DNA of 64,000 nucleotides from Hofstenia miamia (lineage: Eukaryota > Xenacoelomorpha > Acoela), in assembly GCA_004352715.1 (NCBI GenBank), contig SCFE01000014.1:2453913-2517912 (forward strand), read 5' to 3'. The notes under the pieces are model-generated. The model was not told where the DNA came from, ran no database searches, and saw nothing but the letters and a program-made list of their open reading frames with translations. The stretch's first letter is position 1. Each line of letters begins with the position of its first letter. The translations under genes were made by a program, and so were the position numbers. Shown piece after piece: positions 1 to 12,649 of this stretch.

Positions 1-300
1 TTTAACTAAAAATCTCTTTTAAGTAGATTTCACATAGAAGATTAACAAATTATTATTTAATAAATATTGTAAAAATTTTTATGATTTGGAAAAATCACAA
101 AATATTTGAACAAATATTTATATATTACACTAATTGTAGGAATTAACTAAATGATTAAAAAGAGAAAATTATTATTAGTAAAAATTTGAAGCCTGCTAGA
201 GAATGAAAATACTTAGTTTTAATCATCTTAATTAAGAATATACAGCAGTAAAATGAGAGAATTTCAGGTTTATTTCTATTATATATATATATATATATAT

Positions 301-449
301 GGGCCCTGCGAGTACTCGAAATTCGAGTCGAGTTCAAGGGCCAAAAACTCAACTCGATATTGGCTTCAATTTCATCTATTTTTCGTCCATGATTACCTAT
401 AATGTCGAAGAATCCAACTAACTTTCATAATTTATCCCAAATTGTAAGT
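301..449. repeat. Repeat copy left of the assembly gap
   Basis: This stretch starts GGGCCCTGCGAGTACTCGAA and is repeated after the N run at 526-701. It is shorter than the right copy because the latter has about 27 extra bases of ACTCAACTCG-type sequence. The end resembles hAT-type termini rich in CGAGTACTCG, but the other terminus and a target duplication were not found. The two copies are probably alternative versions of one locus left unmerged by assembly. Confidence 0.7.
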
Positions 450-450
450 T

Positions 451-504
451 NNNNNNNNNNNNNNNNNNNNNNNNNNNNNNNNNNNNNNNNNNNNNNNNNN
501 NNNN
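451..504. other. Assembly gap (N run)
   Basis: There are 54 consecutive N's, flanked by near-identical sequence on both sides and by an (AT)n tract on the right. No sequence can be annotated here. Confidence 1.
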
Positions 505-525
505 ATAATATATATATATATATTA

Positions 526-701
526 GGGCCCTGCGAGTACTCGAAATTCGAGTCGAAAACTCAACTCAAAAACTCAACTCGATATTTTGAGTACTCGAAC
601 TCAACTCGATATTGGCTTCAATTTCATCTATTTTTCGTCCATGATTACCTATAATGTCGAAGAATCCAACTAACTTTCATAATTTATCCCAAATTGTAAG
701 T
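526..701. repeat. Repeat copy right of the assembly gap
   Basis: This is the second copy of the 301-449 repeat, differing mainly by an internal stretch of ACTCAACTCG-like repeats. An oppositely oriented motif, AACTCGACTCGAATC, occurs near 820 and could be the far end of the same nonautonomous element. That pairing is an inference. Confidence 0.65.
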
Positions 702-848
702 GTTCAGGCATGGTTTCTCTTATTTAGTTTCGCATGCATCTTTTCCCTACATTTATATAAAGCAGCATAGTGATATATAGCTTAGCCAAGTCTAAATATA
801 AAGTCTAAATATAATTGTAACTCGACTCGAATCTAAAAATGTCAACTC

Positions 849-885
<37 letters not shown>
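849..885. repeat. (AT)n microsatellite
   Basis: A near-perfect AT dinucleotide tract. Many of these occur in the window, several next to transposon ends or assembly joins. Confidence 0.95.
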
Positions 886-1102
886 GCTTCAAACTCCTGA
901 AAAAAAATTTTGAATCTCATTCAGAAACCTCTGCCATAGTATATAGTGCTTGTATCCAGCTGTAGCTATTTTAAATTTTTGCATTCATAAACCATATTGA
1001 AGACAAATAATGAACTCTAGAATGATTTGAAATCCACAATATGTTCGTTAATTGCTGCTTATTTCAAAAACCGAATACTTCAAAAAGGTAAGATCTTTCT
1101 AT

Positions 1103-2358
1103 ATGTCCCTAAATGAACTTGCAAGGAATGAATCTCTTTATATTTCAAAGTTTGATAAGGGTAATGGGATTTTGCAAGGGTAAGTATTTTGTAAAAATGA
1201 ATGAAATTCTCAAAGTTATTCTAAGTTTGTAAAGGTCAATGATAATAAAAAATTAAAAAGAAACATTTTCATTCATGAAGAAGAAAAATTTAACAAACAA
1301 TTATTTAAAATGGTTAATGATAATGAATTACTATATAAGCTATTTCACAGTTCAGGATGTCCACCAAGCTGATAGATTGGTCAACCTCATCAATCAAAAC
1401 ACATTAAGAAAATTATTGAATATAGCTGGTCTAAACGTAAAATTTATATTTAATGAAACTATTTACGAGCAGATAGATTGAATGGCAATGGGATCACCAC
1501 TATATCCTTTGCCATGGATATCATCGAAAGGAATATAGAGGGATTAAAAATCCCAAAGCCCATTACATATCATAGACATGTTGATGATATTTTTACTATA
1601 TTCGATAGTCAAGATGAGGTCTAAAATTTCAAGAACTTTTTGAATAATTGCTTGAAAGAGTTACAATTAAAACCCTGTGAACAATAAATTAAATTTTCTG
1701 GATGTTGCAATAACGTACAATAACCATTCCTATGAAACTAAGAAGTACCAATCTTTACATTCCATTTCATTCATATTGTCATTCAAGGTATAAAATTAAT
1801 ACCATCAAATGTTTGCTTAATCGTATAATCAAAATATCTTTAAATTACCAGAATTTATTTCAGTCAATCTCTGAATTATATGACACTTTGGAAAAAAATG
1901 GCTATCCCAATCGATTAATTAAGAGGTACGTTGATCAACAGATAACAAAGAAGTCTGAAGTAATATGTAACCAAGATCAATCTAATGATAAAGAATCAAT
2001 ACATTGGAAGTTGCCATATATTGAAGAACAACAACAACTGCTAAATTTAGGAATAAAGAAAATTAAAGAAAAATTAAGATACACAAGAATATAATCAATA
2101 TTAGAAACTAAGAAGACCTGCAATATATTTCGCAACAAAGATCCGATTCAAGAAATGCTTGTTTCATCAATTGTATATACGTTTACAATGGTAAGAATGT
2201 CATTTATCTTACATCGGTGAAACAAAGGTTAATGAACACCTATCAGGGTACTTATATTCCAAAATTTATATTCACCAACATCGAGGAAATATCAATAATT
2301 TTAAGATCATTATGAAAACACCTAATACTAAAATTTCTGAAATTCTAATTATTAAGAA
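1103..2358 (+). mobile_element. Degraded Penelope-like retroelement (RT plus GIY-YIG remnant)
   Basis: Penelope-like elements encode one protein with a telomerase-like reverse transcriptase and, in many lineages, a C-terminal GIY-YIG endonuclease. In plus-strand order I can read ISKFDKGNGI (near 1141), NVKFIFNETIYEQID followed by a stop and MAMGSPL (1435-1505), a shifted frame with THRHVDDIF-like catalytic sequence (YHRHVDDIF, about 1568-1594), NFLDVAITYNNHSYETKK (about 1700), an open frame 1732-2094 with NGYPNRLIKRYV, and YIGETKV from 2210. The order FDKGNG, YEQ, MGSPL, VDDIF, NFLDV, NGYP, YIGET is that of Penelope RT plus endonuclease. At least three frame changes and several stops show it is dead. 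Part of the GIY half of the endonuclease seems deleted. No LTR-like repeats were seen. Confidence 0.85.
1732..2094 (+). pseudogene. Penelope-like RT C-terminal segment
   Basis: This 120-codon open stretch is the longest intact piece of the Penelope-like element. It holds the post-catalytic region of the RT, with FHSYCHSRYKINTIK, then LYDTLEKNGYPNRLIKRYV and a lysine-rich linker ending WKLPYIEE, the usual lead into the endonuclease. The methionine at its start is internal to the ancestral protein and not a real start, because homologous sequence continues upstream in the same frame from NFLDVAIT. It ends at a stop just before the GIY-YIG remnant. Confidence 0.75.
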
Positions 2359-5300
2359 CTCGAATAAAAAAACTACTGAATAAACAAAGTACTTACAACA
2401 TTAGTTTATGCATTTAGTTTATGCATATTTAACAAAAATAAATTTGTATTGACGATGATTTTAAATCGAAACCGGATGTATAGCATAAATCTGAGCACAA
2501 CAGCAAGATAATTGTATCGAATCCACAGTGTATAATTAGAATGACCCTTTCCTGATCAGATAATGCACTGGAAAGTCAAATTTGCTAAGATCTTGTAATA
2601 AATAAATGAATATTTTCAAATCAGTTGAGATGTCAATTCATAATATTGTGAGAAACATAACTCCAACTGCATTTTATCGATAACGTGCTATTTAAATAAT
2701 AATGTTAATTAAAATCATTGAGTAAATGTAGATTATGAAACAACAATAAGAACTAGTAGTGTTTATAAACATTCGACTCTTAGTTGGGATTATGGTCAGA
2801 ACAATTTAATATTCCATTTACAATTCATATTTACATCGTAAATATTCTACATTTGTTCAAAATATTACTAATTCTACAAGAATAAATGCAACACTCTACA
2901 ATTTGGTCACAGTATTTGTTTAATTATATTAAAAATAAATAATGCAAACTTCTCAAACTTCTTACAATGATGTTATTCATGAAACTATAATTAAACGAAA
3001 TAATCCAAAAAATATTTTTATAATGAGAACAGCTGACGTAAAACAATAATCATTGTCATTTATTGAACAGATTGTAGTAGCGAATCTAATTAAATTCCTT
3101 TTCCTGAAATATTGAATAGTGAATTTAAAAAATTCAAACTGCGTTTTAAGTCTGCAGCCGTTGCTGATTACGATATAGTCTTCAGCAACCAAGAAAATCT
3201 GAGCGATTTCCTTTTAACTGTGAGACTGCTTCTGCATTATGATAAGAAATTCGTTTTCAGTGATAGTGCAATGACGCCTTGATAATTAGTTATCAATACG
3301 TCCGTGGATTGCAAGATTCTATGTAAAGTCTCTGACAATATCAGTTGCCAACAATTAAAGACATTTGGACAGATTCCATAGTCTATTAATTGAACCTAGT
3401 TAATTATTCAATTGATTGTCAAAAAGGAGTACTTACGTATAAAAAATTTCTGTCAGAACTATCCATGGGAATGGAATCACTTGGGAAACCCACGAGAAAA
3501 AAAGGCCTTTTGTCCATTAAAAGGGTGTAAAACTTAAGTTTCTAACATCTTAGCGTATGCAACCTTATGTTTTCTTCAAAAAACGCTTAAGCGCTCATGC
3601 CTCCCAAAATTGTAATATGTCTAAAAGCAGAAAACGCTGCAGAGTAGAGGAATGTCTCCTTTTTTATTTATGTCTTAAAATCTTGCACAATCACGAATAT
3701 TTGCAGCCACAGGGCGTTTGAATTCAGGCACAGTCACTATTATGTGACTGGTGTTTGTCCAATATTTTTGTGGAAAACTGCTTAAGCATAAATCGACTTA
3801 TAAATTGACAGATTATGGTTTTTGCTCATATTCCAAATGTATTGCAATATTGAGAAAATATCTGGGATGTCCATTCATTGAAACTATTGCATAATAATGA
3901 AAAATATGACGGAAAATTCTAAAATACAAAGGGATGTCAGATATATAATATTTCTTTGTTAACTTCTTCAACATTGTAATTAATATCTGTAGTTCTTAGG
4001 AAAATGATATTTAAAATGCACATAATGTTGAATGGAGAGCTTACCCATACCCGAAAAAATATGCGAACTTTGATTAGTATGCATAGTTAGTAAATTACAC
4101 ATTTTCTCTTGAAGTGGATAAATTTAAAAAATAATATGACTCATAAGCCTTAGTATCATTCTGTTCGACTTCGAAAAATACATGTCTTTGCATATATCTG
4201 AATAGTTTAGGGAACAATGTGCATATTTCACAGAACGCTTTGCAGCGTTCCAGGAATTTGTATATATAGTAAAAACCTGTTTTATATATTGCTACTGGCT
4301 ATCTAGGTACAATAAATTGTACACCCACATAGATAGGACGTCAATAATATCCTTGAAAAACCACTTGTTCAATGCTTCAAGAGCTAGCTCGCAATTTTAG
4401 GCTTTGACCTGTGTCTAACATTACTAAGTGAGGAGCATGTCTTTGAAATTGCTACATCCCATGTTCTCAGCTTGTATGGTATAACACATAGAGTAGCAAA
4501 ATCCACGAATAGTGCGGTGCTCTATTAGAATTGAAATGCTGTTTTCATTTCTTCTATTAAATGATACGAACTTGTGTTTATTAGGAGCAGGTTTTCGAGA
4601 CTTGTTACTGTCATTCAAAATCTTGAACAAGCAGTGCCAACCGAATTTGGTATATCGCATTATGCTTAATAGGCGAAATTGGAAAGTACGTTTTTATCTA
4701 TAATTAATTGAAGAGTGTAGTGCAAGAGCCCGCTATGTTCAAATGGATTAAAAATGAGAAATCGCCTTTTTTTAGTTTACTTTTGTTAATGTAGTACGTG
4801 CCGGTTACCTGATTCTTCACAAAACTATAATCATAAGTAGAATCATTGAATTTGTTTTGAACTCTACAACCTGTAGTTCACCTTTACATGATTCCAAAGC
4901 AATCGATAATACAATTTGGCAATTTTGTCAATTAATGGATTCTTGCACTACATTCTCCAATACCAATTGAATATAGCTGGACATTTTCTAATTTGTCCTA
5001 CCACATTTTATCACATTTCAGTGTGTTTTCAATATTTTTTCATTTAAAGAAATCGAAAAATTCAGTATAAAATAGAGTTCTAGAAAATTAGTAAAACTAG
5101 GGTAAGAATTTTTATAAGACTCTAAGCCACTACTAATACTGCAGATGACAAATTTATACAATAAGATTTCCCTTAAAATTCTTAATATTAGAAAAATCGA
5201 ATTGAGTATTTAGCAAATTGATTCAATTGAAAAATGCTAGCGCATAATGTTGATTTATAATGAAATTAATAATAATAATATAATAAATAAAATATTATCA

Positions 5301-5452
5301 CAACTTTGTTTTAAAATCTACGTTCTCTTAATAAAACTTACTGATTCATAGCGTTGATAGTTTTTCATTTGAAGATTTCCAATTATTTTAAATTCTGTTT
5401 AAGTGAAATTGATTGGTTAACGTTACATAGCGCAGGTCTGTGCGATTTTCTG
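2359..5452. other. AT-rich spacer, nothing recognised
   Basis: No coding similarity, RNA gene or paired inverted repeats were recognised. Short open frames here have no protein-like composition. A small palindrome, GAACGCTTTGCAGCGTTC, lies near 4234-4251. Confidence 0.6.
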
Positions 5453-6139
5453 ATAGGCTTCATCGATGACAAGAAATGTCTGAATAACAGAACACTATGT
5501 TGGAATCAATCTATTTTTCCAACGTCACATATAAGTTTTCCACAATTTAATATTGATAAAATATGAAATGATTTCAACAAGAAGTCATGTGCAAGTTTCA
5601 TATGAGTGCACATTGAGTAAAGATATGTGACAAAGGTGTAATCGGATCAGGGTGAACAAGGTAAAATTTTTCCTTGTTTGCTTTTATCGCCGAGGAAGCC
5701 CACGAACCCGGATTAACAGAGAAAACTGTGTCATATACTTACTGTCTTGTCAAGCAAAAAAAGTAGTTGCTCATGGTATTGTACAAAAGACTTATGAGTC
5801 TCTGATTCCTGATTCTTATTTGTTTATACGAGTAATATGCTAGCACTTTAGATTTGTCATTATGTTCCAATTTTTTTGTTCTGGAGAATTATGTCCCTTT
5901 TTGAATCCATTAGTGACTTTTTATTTTGTATTTTTGCGTTTTGAAATTTGTTTACAATACATTCATTTTCTATACTCCGATGTTGCCAAATTATATATAC
6001 ATAACAGGTTCAACTCAGTGATTTGTTTTACAAGGTTCATCTGGGCAGGACCACACAGTTATCCTGTTTCATCGCTGATATATGAGTGCATTCCCAAAGT
6101 AAATTGGCCTGATCAGATTATCCTCTAACACTCAATTGA
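5453..6139. repeat. 687-bp duplicated block, copy 1
   Basis: This block is repeated base for base in 6141-6827, apart from at least one substitution (CACACAGTTATCC here, CACACAATTATCC in copy 2). Copy 1 ends directly at a single N at 6140 and copy 2 starts directly after it. Short open frames inside are duplicated with it and have no recognisable product. The geometry is that of overlapping contig ends or two haplotypes joined without merging. Confidence 0.9.
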
Positions 6140-6140
6140 N

Positions 6141-6827
6141 ATAGGCTTCATCGATGACAAGAAATGTCTGAATAACAGAACACTATGTTGGAATCAATCT
6201 ATTTTTCCAACGTCACATATAAGTTTTCCACAATTTAATATTGATAAAATATGAAATGATTTCAACAAGAAGTCATGTGCAAGTTTCATATGAGTGCACA
6301 TTGAGTAAAGATATGTGACAAAGGTGTAATCGGATCAGGGTGAACAAGGTAAAATTTTTCCTTGTTTGCTTTTATCGCCGAGGAAGCCCACGAACCCGGA
6401 TTAACAGAGAAAACTGTGTCATATACTTACTGTCTTGTCAAGCAAAAAAAGTAGTTGCTCATGGTATTGTACAAAAGACTTATGAGTCTCTGATTCCTGA
6501 TTCTTATTTGTTTATACGAGTAATATGCTAGCACTTTAGATTTGTCATTATGTTCCAATTTTTTTGTTCTGGAGAATTATGTCCCTTTTTGAATCCATTA
6601 GTGACTTTTTATTTTGTATTTTTGCGTTTTGAAATTTGTTTACAATACATTCATTTTCTATACTCCGATGTTGCCAAATTATATATACATAACAGGTTCA
6701 ACTCAGTGATTTGTTTTACAAGGTTCATCTGGGCAGGACCACACAATTATCCTGTTTCATCGCTGATATATGAGTGCATTCCCAAAGTAAATTGGCCTGA
6801 TCAGATTATCCTCTAACACTCAATTGA
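6141..6827. repeat. 687-bp duplicated block, copy 2
   Basis: This is the second copy of the 5453-6139 block, starting at the base after the single N. After CAATTGA it continues into unique sequence. It should probably be counted once in the real genome. Confidence 0.9.
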
Positions 6828-6985
6828 TACCTAGTTGTGGCGTATAGTTCAATGCATTTTTGTAGTAGCACAAACAAAGCAATACAACACAAAACTACAT
6901 ACAAAGAAATAAGAATAAAATAATACAAATCGATCAAATAAAAATAATCGCTACACAAGATTTGCATCAATAGAAAACTTGATTG

Positions 6986-7650
6986 TTATTTAGTATTGTT
7001 TATTTGAATTATATTTAGATTTTTATAGTTTTTACATATTACTCTGTTCAGAAATGAATGTTGGGCAAGAGTAGTCCTGATTTGAGACATAAGGTTGACA
7101 TTATGGTAATTACGTAAATTATGCCTAGACTTTGAGATTAATAACTGTTTGGCTAAATGGTGGTGAGGTTCCTGCAATATTAGATTAATTATCTTTTTGT
7201 CTTCAGCTTTAATTCATTCGACCATACAATATTTAGTTGTCATTTTTAATTTGAAGCATTTTCGCAGGAACAGTTGGATTTTTTTCGAGGCTTTGGTAGT
7301 CTGAAACATATATAAAATGAAATTCCATATAAAATTTTTGATAATATTCGAGCGTTGAAAACTGTCTAATTCCTTTTGATTAACTTCAGATAATTTTTGA
7401 TCTTTTAAAATATACATTGAATTGTTTACGGAATTTATATGTTTAACATGATGTTCAAATTTCAAATTATTCTGGACTATTATTTCAATTAATTTCGTAA
7501 ATGGTACTTTTTCAGGTAAATTTCATAAATTACAAAAACATGATTCATGATATGATATATGTAAATAAATTACAAACGATTTTTCCATGTTTATAGGTAT
7601 GTCATTGGATGCTGCCCATGTCTTAAAAATTGTCAAATTCATCTGTTACC
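6986..7650 (-). mobile_element. LINE fragment, 3' part of RT ORF (minus strand)
   Basis: Read on the minus strand, the translation gives, in order, TWAASNDIPINMEKS (about 7610), NNLKFEHHVKHINSV (about 7450), an IVYG-like region decayed to NFILYMFQTTKASKKIQ, KCFKLK, and then KSRHNLRNYHNVNL with a terminal SFLNR. This is the order of the post-catalytic region of CR1/jockey-type LINE reverse transcriptases (W...N.IPIN..KS, LGV....LKF..H, KIQ..CFK, RS.....SF..R). It has at least two stops or frame changes and lacks the catalytic YADD part, so it is a 5'-truncated dead copy. Confidence 0.7.
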
Positions 7651-8919
7651 GAATTACTAATAGGATTTTTCTATAAATACTATACAATTTTTACTAAAGT
7701 TACAATTCTATTAAGATATAAATATGACATTTCATTTTTCAAAGATTCTGAGATCTAAGGAGCACTTTACTCTCTGTCTAATGAAATGACATCAAAGATA
7801 TTTATGTAGTATTTCTTGTTCAGGAGTTTGCTGAAATATAATGTGCCAGACAATTGAATTTTGGAAGAAGTGAGTAATAAGTTTATTAAATCTATCCATA
7901 TAATTTATTCCAGAAATATTTTCACACCCATATTTTGTAGGTTTTCTATATTATCCGTATTAATATTTGAGGGGTACATGTTCTAGAAAAGCATAAAAAC
8001 ATTTTCAAAACTAAAGATTTATATAGGGCTAGTTTGAAAGAAGAATTCACAGTAGAGGTTATTTATAATTTATGTATTTGAATGTGCCTTTCCTAAGGGA
8101 AATGATTGCTCATAAAAGAAACCACAGTTTTTTAAGTTATCTTTACAATTTATAGGAGCAGAAAAAGATTTTTGGATTTAAATTAAAAAATGATTAACAT
8201 TTTTTCATTGATCTAAACAAGAAGCATAAGAAATTGTAAAATCTTCTCTTCACTAAACGAAATTGATTTTTCGAAGAATTCAGACAACAATGATATATCA
8301 TACAGTTTTATAAATTCTTCTTCAAACATTGTGATAGTTTCAATAAAAAACAGATGGATATACATGTATAATTTGAAAGAATGTTCTTTGGTCCAGAATT
8401 GTTTATAGGAGTGATTGTTGGTGTTTTCCTATAATGGGTATATTTTCATAATTCAATAGCGTAATCAGGTTTCGCAGAAAACGGTTGCCAAGATAGATTG
8501 GAGCTAGTGTATGTCAATCAATGTTGTGTATGCAAAACATAACCTACGCTTTATTTAGCGATTTCAATATAATTTAACACTAAATTGAACATTTAGAAAA
8601 TATAATTCCTTAAAAGAGACTATTGGAATACATGAACTGCAAGCAAAGAAATTAGTGATATTCACCCAAATGGACGATTTGAAAGTTCATGAGACGCTTT
8701 TTCTATTTTATATTAATTTTAAACTCTTATGCAATCTAAATAATAATGAACAGTATGAATTGGCATTAATTAACTAACAAATGCATCGAAATAAGGAAAT
8801 AATTAAAAACAAGACTTAATTTCTATCTAATATAAAGAAGCATGTAGTGTTGAATTTAATATAGTCTCCATTACAATTTATAGCCAATTGAATTGCGAAT
8901 AGTTTGCTAGCTTGTTTTG
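7651..8919. other. AT-rich spacer
   Basis: Possibly the further upstream part of the 7-kb LINE near 7651-7760, beyond recognition. I see nothing else that can be supported. Confidence 0.5.
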
Positions 8920-8920
8920 T

Positions 8921-10007
8921 AAGCGGAGGTGGAATCGGGTAGGATACGTATCAGATGGGGTCAGCTTTGGGTTGGGTTCAAATTCAGTTTTCGAAGAACA
9001 ATCAGATGGCAGTCAGTTTGATTTCTATTTCTATTAAACATGTTGCATGAGCGGTCAGTTCAGTCAATATTAAATATCTTTATTTGACAAATATTAAGAG
9101 TTTTCTTACAATAGGGACAAAATTTTCAAGAATATATTTTTGTCAAAAATTTTTTAAGGTAGATCTATCCTTAGAGGGGCTAAAATTGAATTCTGGGCAT
9201 ATAAGTAAAAATCCACCACATTGATATATTCAAAATGGTCAAAGATTATGATACGACATAAATTCTGAAAATTTATGCAAATGAGCTTCCAAGATGGCCG
9301 CCATTATGCTAAAAATAGAACAAAACTTCAAAACACATTTACTCAAAGATTAATGCTTGGATTGACTTGAAACTTCACAACTGTAATGAAGACATATAGC
9401 TTTAGGTCTTGTACTATTATCTTTTTGATACCTTGAAAACTTTCTTTTTTTTCAAATTTTGTTCTTCTTGGGACTTTTTAGGTGCCGGAAATTAGTTGCA
9501 TCACATTACTTCGGAAGGAAAAAAAATCTTTAAACCAAGATACATCTTTTATTTTAGTACATGCCCTACAGCTAGCTATTGCAAACATCTGTAAGAAGTT
9601 TCAGCTCATTTGCACAAAAACTGTTAGAAATATCATGCATGAAAGATACAGAACCATGCAAAATTTTGAATTTTCGGAAATCGAGAAAAAAGTATTATTT
9701 CACTCACCGAATCTCTCTAGTGACCCCCAGGTGTGTACATATCCCCTTCTTTTTCTTCGGTGGTGTCCTTGTACCCCTTCTTAATTGCTCTAATGGTCTT
9801 TCTCCTCTTCTTGGTCGCCTCTGAGGACTTCACAGTGGATTTCGCAATTCTTCATTTTTATCACTAGTGATGGGATAGATCTACCTTAAAGCTATTTCCT
9901 ATTCAAAATTGGTTTCTTTGGGTTCAAAAGTAACGTTATGATTGGATTCAAATATATAACTTTGAGTTCAGTTGGGGTGTGAGCATTTCGACCTGATTCC
10001 ACCGCTG
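8921..10007. mobile_element. hAT-like nonautonomous element with a nested insertion
   Basis: The left end reads AGCGGAGGTGGAATCGGGT and the right end, reverse-complemented, CAGCGGTGGAATCAGGT. They are imperfect terminal inverted repeats sharing GGTGGAATC-GGT. The CAG...CTG termini suit the hAT superfamily, but no 8-bp target duplication could be matched, so the superfamily is inferred. The interior is mostly a second element at 9155-9889. No transposase frame was recognised. Confidence 0.5.
9155..9889. mobile_element. TTAA-flanked element nested in the hAT-like element
   Basis: The left border TTAAGGTAGATCTATCC (9155-9171) and the right border GGATAGATCTACCTTAA (9873-9889) are exact reverse complements over 17 bases, including TTAA on both sides. 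TTAA duplication is the signature of piggyBac-type insertion, but the terminal bases GGTAG are not the usual CCC/CCY of that superfamily, so the assignment is uncertain. Open frames at 9482-9784 and 9579-9824 lie inside and have no recognised domains. Confidence 0.55.
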
Positions 10008-12615
10008 GTTAAAGTTCTTTTACAATAATTGGATTCAAAATGTGTTGTTTGAATATTTATTTCGTTTTCTGTTAAAATCATACTGGCATTGATTCATGAT
10101 TGGCATCAGTTTTCACAAAATTTTGTAGGCCCAAGTAATGACTAATCTAACATTTGCGTTTACGCTATTATTTAAATCAGGCACAAGAATTCAGATCGTT
10201 ACTACGTCCTGAAATATGGACATTCTCTCGCACATGTTTTTTTGATCTTTAATCTAACAGGAAAATCCCTGATTGAAAGGATGGGTTTTAGTGAATTATT
10301 TATTAGCTATTATTAATTTTCAATTACCTTTCGAAACGTTCGCATTACTGTTTGTGATTCAGAAGACAGCTATGATGGTTTGGAGAAACCTAAATTTGGA
10401 ATATAAACTTAACTTCTGTACAGTGTAACTTGCAACATTTTCTTTCATTTTTGGACATATCCAAAGGCTTTGGGTGAAAACTACTATGAAAATCTACAAG
10501 TGCAGCCAACTAATGTAGACTTTTGGGGCAGTGTCAATTTCTTCATGACTAGCTTCCAGCACTTTTCCTCGAAATACTTTGAAATTGATTTTCAATTATG
10601 TTTTGCAATCAAAGTCTATAAATGAGTCGTTATAATACACTTGAGTTGTCACACGACCCGCCCAATCTAACAATGATCTACCACCCGATCAAAGAAAGAC
10701 TAGTAATATGCAGTACATGTATTTGCTCAAAATGTATTAACATAAAATTTACAATAAAAACTATATAAAATCAATGAAAAATACAAATATAATTTAAATT
10801 TGATGGGCGAGTTTCAATGATGCAAATGTTTCCTTTCTTAAATTATTCCTTATATCTGTTAGTGTGCTTCCATCTTAACTATTATAAATGACCTAGGACC
10901 TGGCCCGTCTACGATTGATCCGCAAAGTGAAACAATACAATTCTTCAAGTTTTTTAACTGACGTGGGGGTTAGTTTGGGTCAGGCTGAGCCGTTTCCCAG
11001 CCTGGTCTAGCCATGCAGATCTTGTCTGGAAAATACCATTTCCATATGTACATTTATTGAAAATCAATTCTTGTCTAATGTTTGATTCAAATAAAGTTAA
11101 ATATATTTGATCAAGTTAAATGTTGAAAATGTTTATTTAAATACATCACATCAAATTCATTTTGTAACATCTTTCCCGCTTAATGTTTGGCCTACAAATA
11201 AAACTAGTTGCTCACTAGACTTTAAATTTTATTATTTCAACCTTTCATAATATTAAAACTAAATTCTAATACTGAAATTATTTCATTATTATTTAGTTAC
11301 TTTGCAATTATCTTGTTAAAAAAATTCCCCATGCTAATATTTTAAATTGAAAATCTAATATTAATAATGTGTTTTAGATTTGAAGAATTAATTCTCCTAC
11401 TATTAGCATATTATAATAACTATTGAACCAATTCTAAACTCCAAGGGCAACTAAAAATACATCGTCATCAATGTAAATCATATATCAACTCGAATCTCTT
11501 AAAAAATTTGCAATTCGTAGCTATATTTTGGATAGCCAAAAGCATAAGTAGGTAAAATTATTCTTAGGAACAAGCTTTAAAATTATCGTGTATGCTAAAA
11601 TATAACTTGTAGCAAATTGCAATACGTATTAAGTTTTAGGAAATATGTTTTGTTGATTAATTTTTGATGAAAATTGTAAAAAAAATTCATATTTGATTAA
11701 ATTCACTAAAATGTGAATGTACAATTGAAAAGTACACATTATTAATAAACGGAAGTCAGCTAAATGTATTTACTTTCAAAATCTTTAAGCATGCACGTGC
11801 TATTCATGTGAAAGTTAGCTCAAAAACCAATGCTTATCTGGATAAATCAAATATTTTGTCTAATTGCTGTATGTCTTTGTTTAATGGTTTTCCATCAACA
11901 CCTCGAGAGATGTGTAGAGTCGTCGTTCTAAATTGACGTTACACAAAATTCAAAGACTGCAAAATCATTTATGCATACAACGTATGTATTACAAAATTTT
12001 GTCATACGGATAGTAGGAAGTCGAACATAGAAGTATATTTGACTAACATATCTTCTGTATTAATCAAGAACGTAGCTTCGGATTCTGGGATAATGTCAAA
12101 ACTGCATAAATGAGATTATAAGAAAATAGAGAGCATATATTGAATTTTCATTAAGCTACTAATTTAAAATGATCTTAACAACTTACAGTGTAGTTATTAT
12201 TAATATGTATATTCTTAAGATGGAGAATGTAAGCAATTCTCATATTTATACTGTGATAACAAGAAAGAAAAATCTCTTTAGTATGGTGGTCGTCAATTAT
12301 ATTCTGATATTATATTTATTATATTTGCATTAATTACATGAAAATGATAAAAGCTTGATTAATCAAATGCCCCATTTTGAAATGGAAAAACTTACAGAGC
12401 TAAAAGGTGGATAGCTACCAATTTTGAAAACAGTGTTTTAAGAAAAATTTTTCAAAGTTACCCCATCTTACGGCATCAGTATAGTAAATAAGTATTAAAT
12501 TTCAAGACCTGACAATTGAAGAATAATACCTAAAATAAATTTAACGCCATTAATTGCCTGAAAACAGCATATGAAAATCTTGAGAATACAAAATTGCTTT
12601 GCTCATTGAAATGGG

Positions 12616-12649
<34 letters not shown>

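Noticed and set aside
5652-6816. Two pairs of identical open frames (63 and 88 codons) that look like a tandem gene duplication
   Set aside because: They lie in the 687-bp block duplicated exactly at a single N. The translations have no recognisable domains and the repetition is best explained by unmerged contigs.
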